A stretch of DNA of 64,000 nucleotides from Marisa cornuarietis. Lineage: Eukaryota; Mollusca; Gastropoda; Architaenioglossa; Ampullariidae. The translations under genes and the position numbers were made by a program. The notes under the pieces are model-generated. The model did not search any database, had not been told where the DNA came from, and worked only from the letters and a program-made list of their open reading frames with translations. Every line of letters begins with the position of its first letter. Position 1 is the stretch's first letter. This document shows positions 62,195-64,000 of the stretch, one piece after another. The stretch lies in NCBI GenBank assembly GCA_004794655.1, contig SMMW01000150.1:62001-126000 (forward strand), read 5' to 3'.

Positions 62195-62488
62195 CATGGG
62201 TAAGTTAGTATAATATTATATATATTACTATGCAAGATGTATTTTCTGTCATCTGAATTTCTTTTACTTGCTTCAAGTGTTCAAAATACCAACTCAGGGT
62301 ATTTTGTCTCAAAAGACCACAAGCATGGGGTACCATCATTCCCCCCCTCCCCATTTCCAGGCTTCTTTTATTTAAAACAAAAATTATTTGCAATGAGATT
62401 CAATTCTGGGAACAGCTTTCTTATAGGGGGGCAACACAACGGCCATAATAAAAATGGCTTACCTGTAGGCGGATCTATGCAAAATAGT
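62195..62488. other. Spacer between the LTR element and the Merlin element
   Basis: No gene or repeat recognised. The left end of the Merlin element may lie here. Confidence 0.4.
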
Positions 62489-62870
62489 AACGTCACTCAT
62501 CTTCTGCTCTCTCCTCGCTAAACTCCCCTGATATCGTCTGCTCCATCTTCTTTGAATCCTTACTCCAATTTTTCCGAGAAATAATATTCAAAAATGAACA
62601 AAATTTGTCCTGATGTCATCTGCTCTATCTTCTTCGAATCCTTACTCCAATTTTTCCAAGAAATAATATCCAAAAATAAACAAAATTTGTCCTCCCCGGA
62701 AACATTGCGTAAATCTATCACATCACTCAACCTCTTCTGTCTCCTCGCTACACCCTCCTGATCTCGTCTGCTCGTCCTTCTTCGACTCCCTACTCCAATC
62801 TATCCGAGAAACAATATCCAAAAATAAACAAAATTTATCCTCCCCCGATAATTTCGTAACTCTATCAAAT
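62489..62870. repeat. Three tandem copies of the Merlin transposase 3' end
   Basis: The block with ctactccaatctatccgaga and aatatccaaaaataaacaaa occurs at about 62757-62850 (inside the CDS), again at about 62610-62700, and again at about 62528-62607. A flanking block (cactcaacctcttctgtctc then ctcgctacaccctcctgat) is likewise duplicated near 62490-62530 and 62717-62762. Copies are diverged, so the duplications are not very recent. Confidence 0.85.
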
Positions 62871-63835
62871 AAAAAGTCAGCCAACACATGTTGAAAATCC
62901 CCCTGAGCTGAACATCCAGGAACAAATCTCTTCACATGACGCCACATCCCTTCAATACTGTGAGTGTGAACCTTCGACTCTGGATCCACAAAATGTAAGT
63001 TATGGTTTACAGTCAAATGCGTATATCCATGCTCTTCAAGTCTATCATATGCCTTCCAACAATCAGTATACACAATGCTCCCCGGCCTAACCCACTCTTT
63101 AATTACACTAGTCAAAGTTTCTGCACTTCTATCATGAACAGACACTAAAAACACTTTCCTCGACTCTCTTTCTACACCCCCTAACACCCAGTGACCTTCC
63201 ACCCAATGTCCTCTATTAAACTTTCTTTTCCCAAACTTATTTTCATCTATCTCTACCACTTTTCCTTCCCCACCTATCATCTCAGAATTTAACTCCAAAT
63301 GTTCCACTAAAGTTTCCTTCACATAGTTTTTCCAATCAGAAACAGTCCTACTTGAAAAACCGTACTCACGAGTAATCTCTCCAGAAGACGTCAAACTCAA
63401 AATCTCATATGTAAGCACAAAAATGTCTTGCATTGACAAACGAGAACCTGTAAACCATGATCCGTCTCTAATAGACAACCTACGCCCAGCACACTTCTTC
63501 TTGTTATAAACTTTCCTACAGCACCATTGATACTTATCTCCTCTCGAAACCTTCTCCAGACGCATCTCTTCATCACAGCTGCTACACGTATTACTCTTCT
63601 TAATCAATCCACATTCACGTAAAAACTCAAAAAATAACTCGAAGTCTTCCACTAAACTCAAAACAAACAACCTAGTCACTTCTCCATCTATTCTAAACTT
63701 TTTTCTGCTGTACTTTCCAGGCTCCACACCTCTCAACTTTTCTTTGAAAGCCACAACTGCACCACAAATTTTCCCCAAATTTCCATCCACACTCGTCATC
63801 TTGTCTCCTCTCGACTTTCTCTCGTCTGCAAACAT
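62723..63835 (-). CDS. Merlin-type (IS1016/ISXO2-like) DDE transposase, 370 aa
   Basis: An intact frame with an ATG at 63835. A zinc-ribbon-like group (CSSC at 84-87, CC at 105-106, Cys115) precedes a helix-turn-helix-like segment (ITREYGFSSRTVSDWK, about 154-169). The ISXO2-like DDE core runs from about 195 to 305: Asp197 in EIDENKFG, Asp258 in VYTDCWKAY and Glu295 in HSIEGMWRHVK. All three catalytic positions are kept. The tail is acidic. Merlin elements move by cut and paste and leave 8-9 bp duplications (family knowledge). Terminal inverted repeats were not located with confidence. A possible acceptor (atgtttgcag) just after the ATG leaves an upstream exon possible. Confidence 0.88.
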   Translation of the reverse strand: MFADERKSRGDKMTSVDGNLGKICGAVVAFKEKLRGVEPGKYSRKKFRIDGEVTRLFVLSLVEDFELFFEFLRECGLIKKSNTCSSCDEEMRLEKVSRGDKYQWCCRKVYNKKKCAGRRLSIRDGSWFTGSRLSMQDIFVLTYEILSLTSSGEITREYGFSSRTVSDWKNYVKETLVEHLELNSEMIGGEGKVVEIDENKFGKRKFNRGHWVEGHWVLGGVERESRKVFLVSVHDRSAETLTSVIKEWVRPGSIVYTDCWKAYDRLEEHGYTHLTVNHNLHFVDPESKVHTHSIEGMWRHVKRFVPGCSAQGDFQHVLADFLFDRVTKLSGEDKFCLFLDIVSRIDWSRESKKDEQTRSGGCSEETEEVE

Positions 63836-64000
63836 GAAATCAAATCAACAAACGTTCCCCGCACCAAATATCACATGATTAAAACCATCCCAAAACCAGC
63901 CAATCATTTAACACACCTCCATGTCAATCGCCATAACGTCACTGGACCAGTCCTCAACAATTGTCGTCTGCTCAATTCACTACAGTATAACCTAACCCTA
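63836..64000. other. Right window edge, upstream of the Merlin ORF
   Basis: No gene. It may contain the right end of the Merlin element, which could also continue past the window. Confidence 0.4.

Noticed and set aside
63988..64000. Telomere-like cctaaccct at the window edge
   Set aside because: Only about ten bases, with no repeat array.

Overview
The window is animal genomic DNA: AT-rich, with GT-AG introns, long CA/GT microsatellites, minisatellites, tRNA-derived SINEs, an L2/CR1-like LINE, LTR elements and DNA transposons. The protein families and repeat style fit a lophotrochozoan, most likely a gastropod mollusc. That assignment is inference; no species marker is present.

Layout. 1-1.8 kb holds minisatellites. 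2.0-4.3 kb carries a three-exon minus-strand gene for a secreted protein with two VWC (von Willebrand C, brorin/VWC2-like) cassettes. 4.3-20 kb is gene-poor: tandem repeats, SINE fragments, and one GC-rich, CRE-flanked stretch that may be a spliced non-coding transcript (7.8-9.3 kb). 20.0-29.8 kb is a complete 11-exon NSUN6-type RNA m5C methyltransferase (minus). The model gives 455 aa and puts the two motif cysteines at residues 326 and 373. 29.96-30.83 kb is an intronless neuferricin (CYB5D2-type) gene on the plus strand, head to head with NSUN6 across about 0.2 kb. 35.5-48.3 kb is a complete 12-exon SLC28-type concentrative nucleoside transporter (minus, 656 aa). 48.3-55 kb is repeat-rich and includes a likely LTR-retroelement remnant with a tRNA-His-type primer-binding site. 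55.0-57.6 kb is an 852-codon minus-strand ORF combining C2H2 fingers, a FAR1-like region, a MULE-type transposase core and a SWIM finger. 58.6-62.2 kb is a young, structurally complete LTR retroelement (701-bp LTRs, 5-bp target duplication, tRNA-Pro primer site) that encodes only Gag and a protease-like domain. 62.5-63.8 kb is a Merlin-type (IS1016/ISXO2-like) transposase ORF with tandem copies of its 3' end.

The host genes do not form one pathway. NSUN6 and neuferricin probably share a bidirectional promoter. The right-hand 10 kb is a cluster of mobile-element genes (MULE, Gag-protease LTR element, Merlin). The most unusual observations are the Gag-protease-only LTR element, a minisatellite that has copied an SLC28 3' splice site several times, a TG tract abutting an NSUN6 3' splice site, and the tandemly duplicated Merlin 3' end. 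Exon structures were assigned by hand from splice consensus, reading phase and family knowledge; none was checked by alignment or RNA data.
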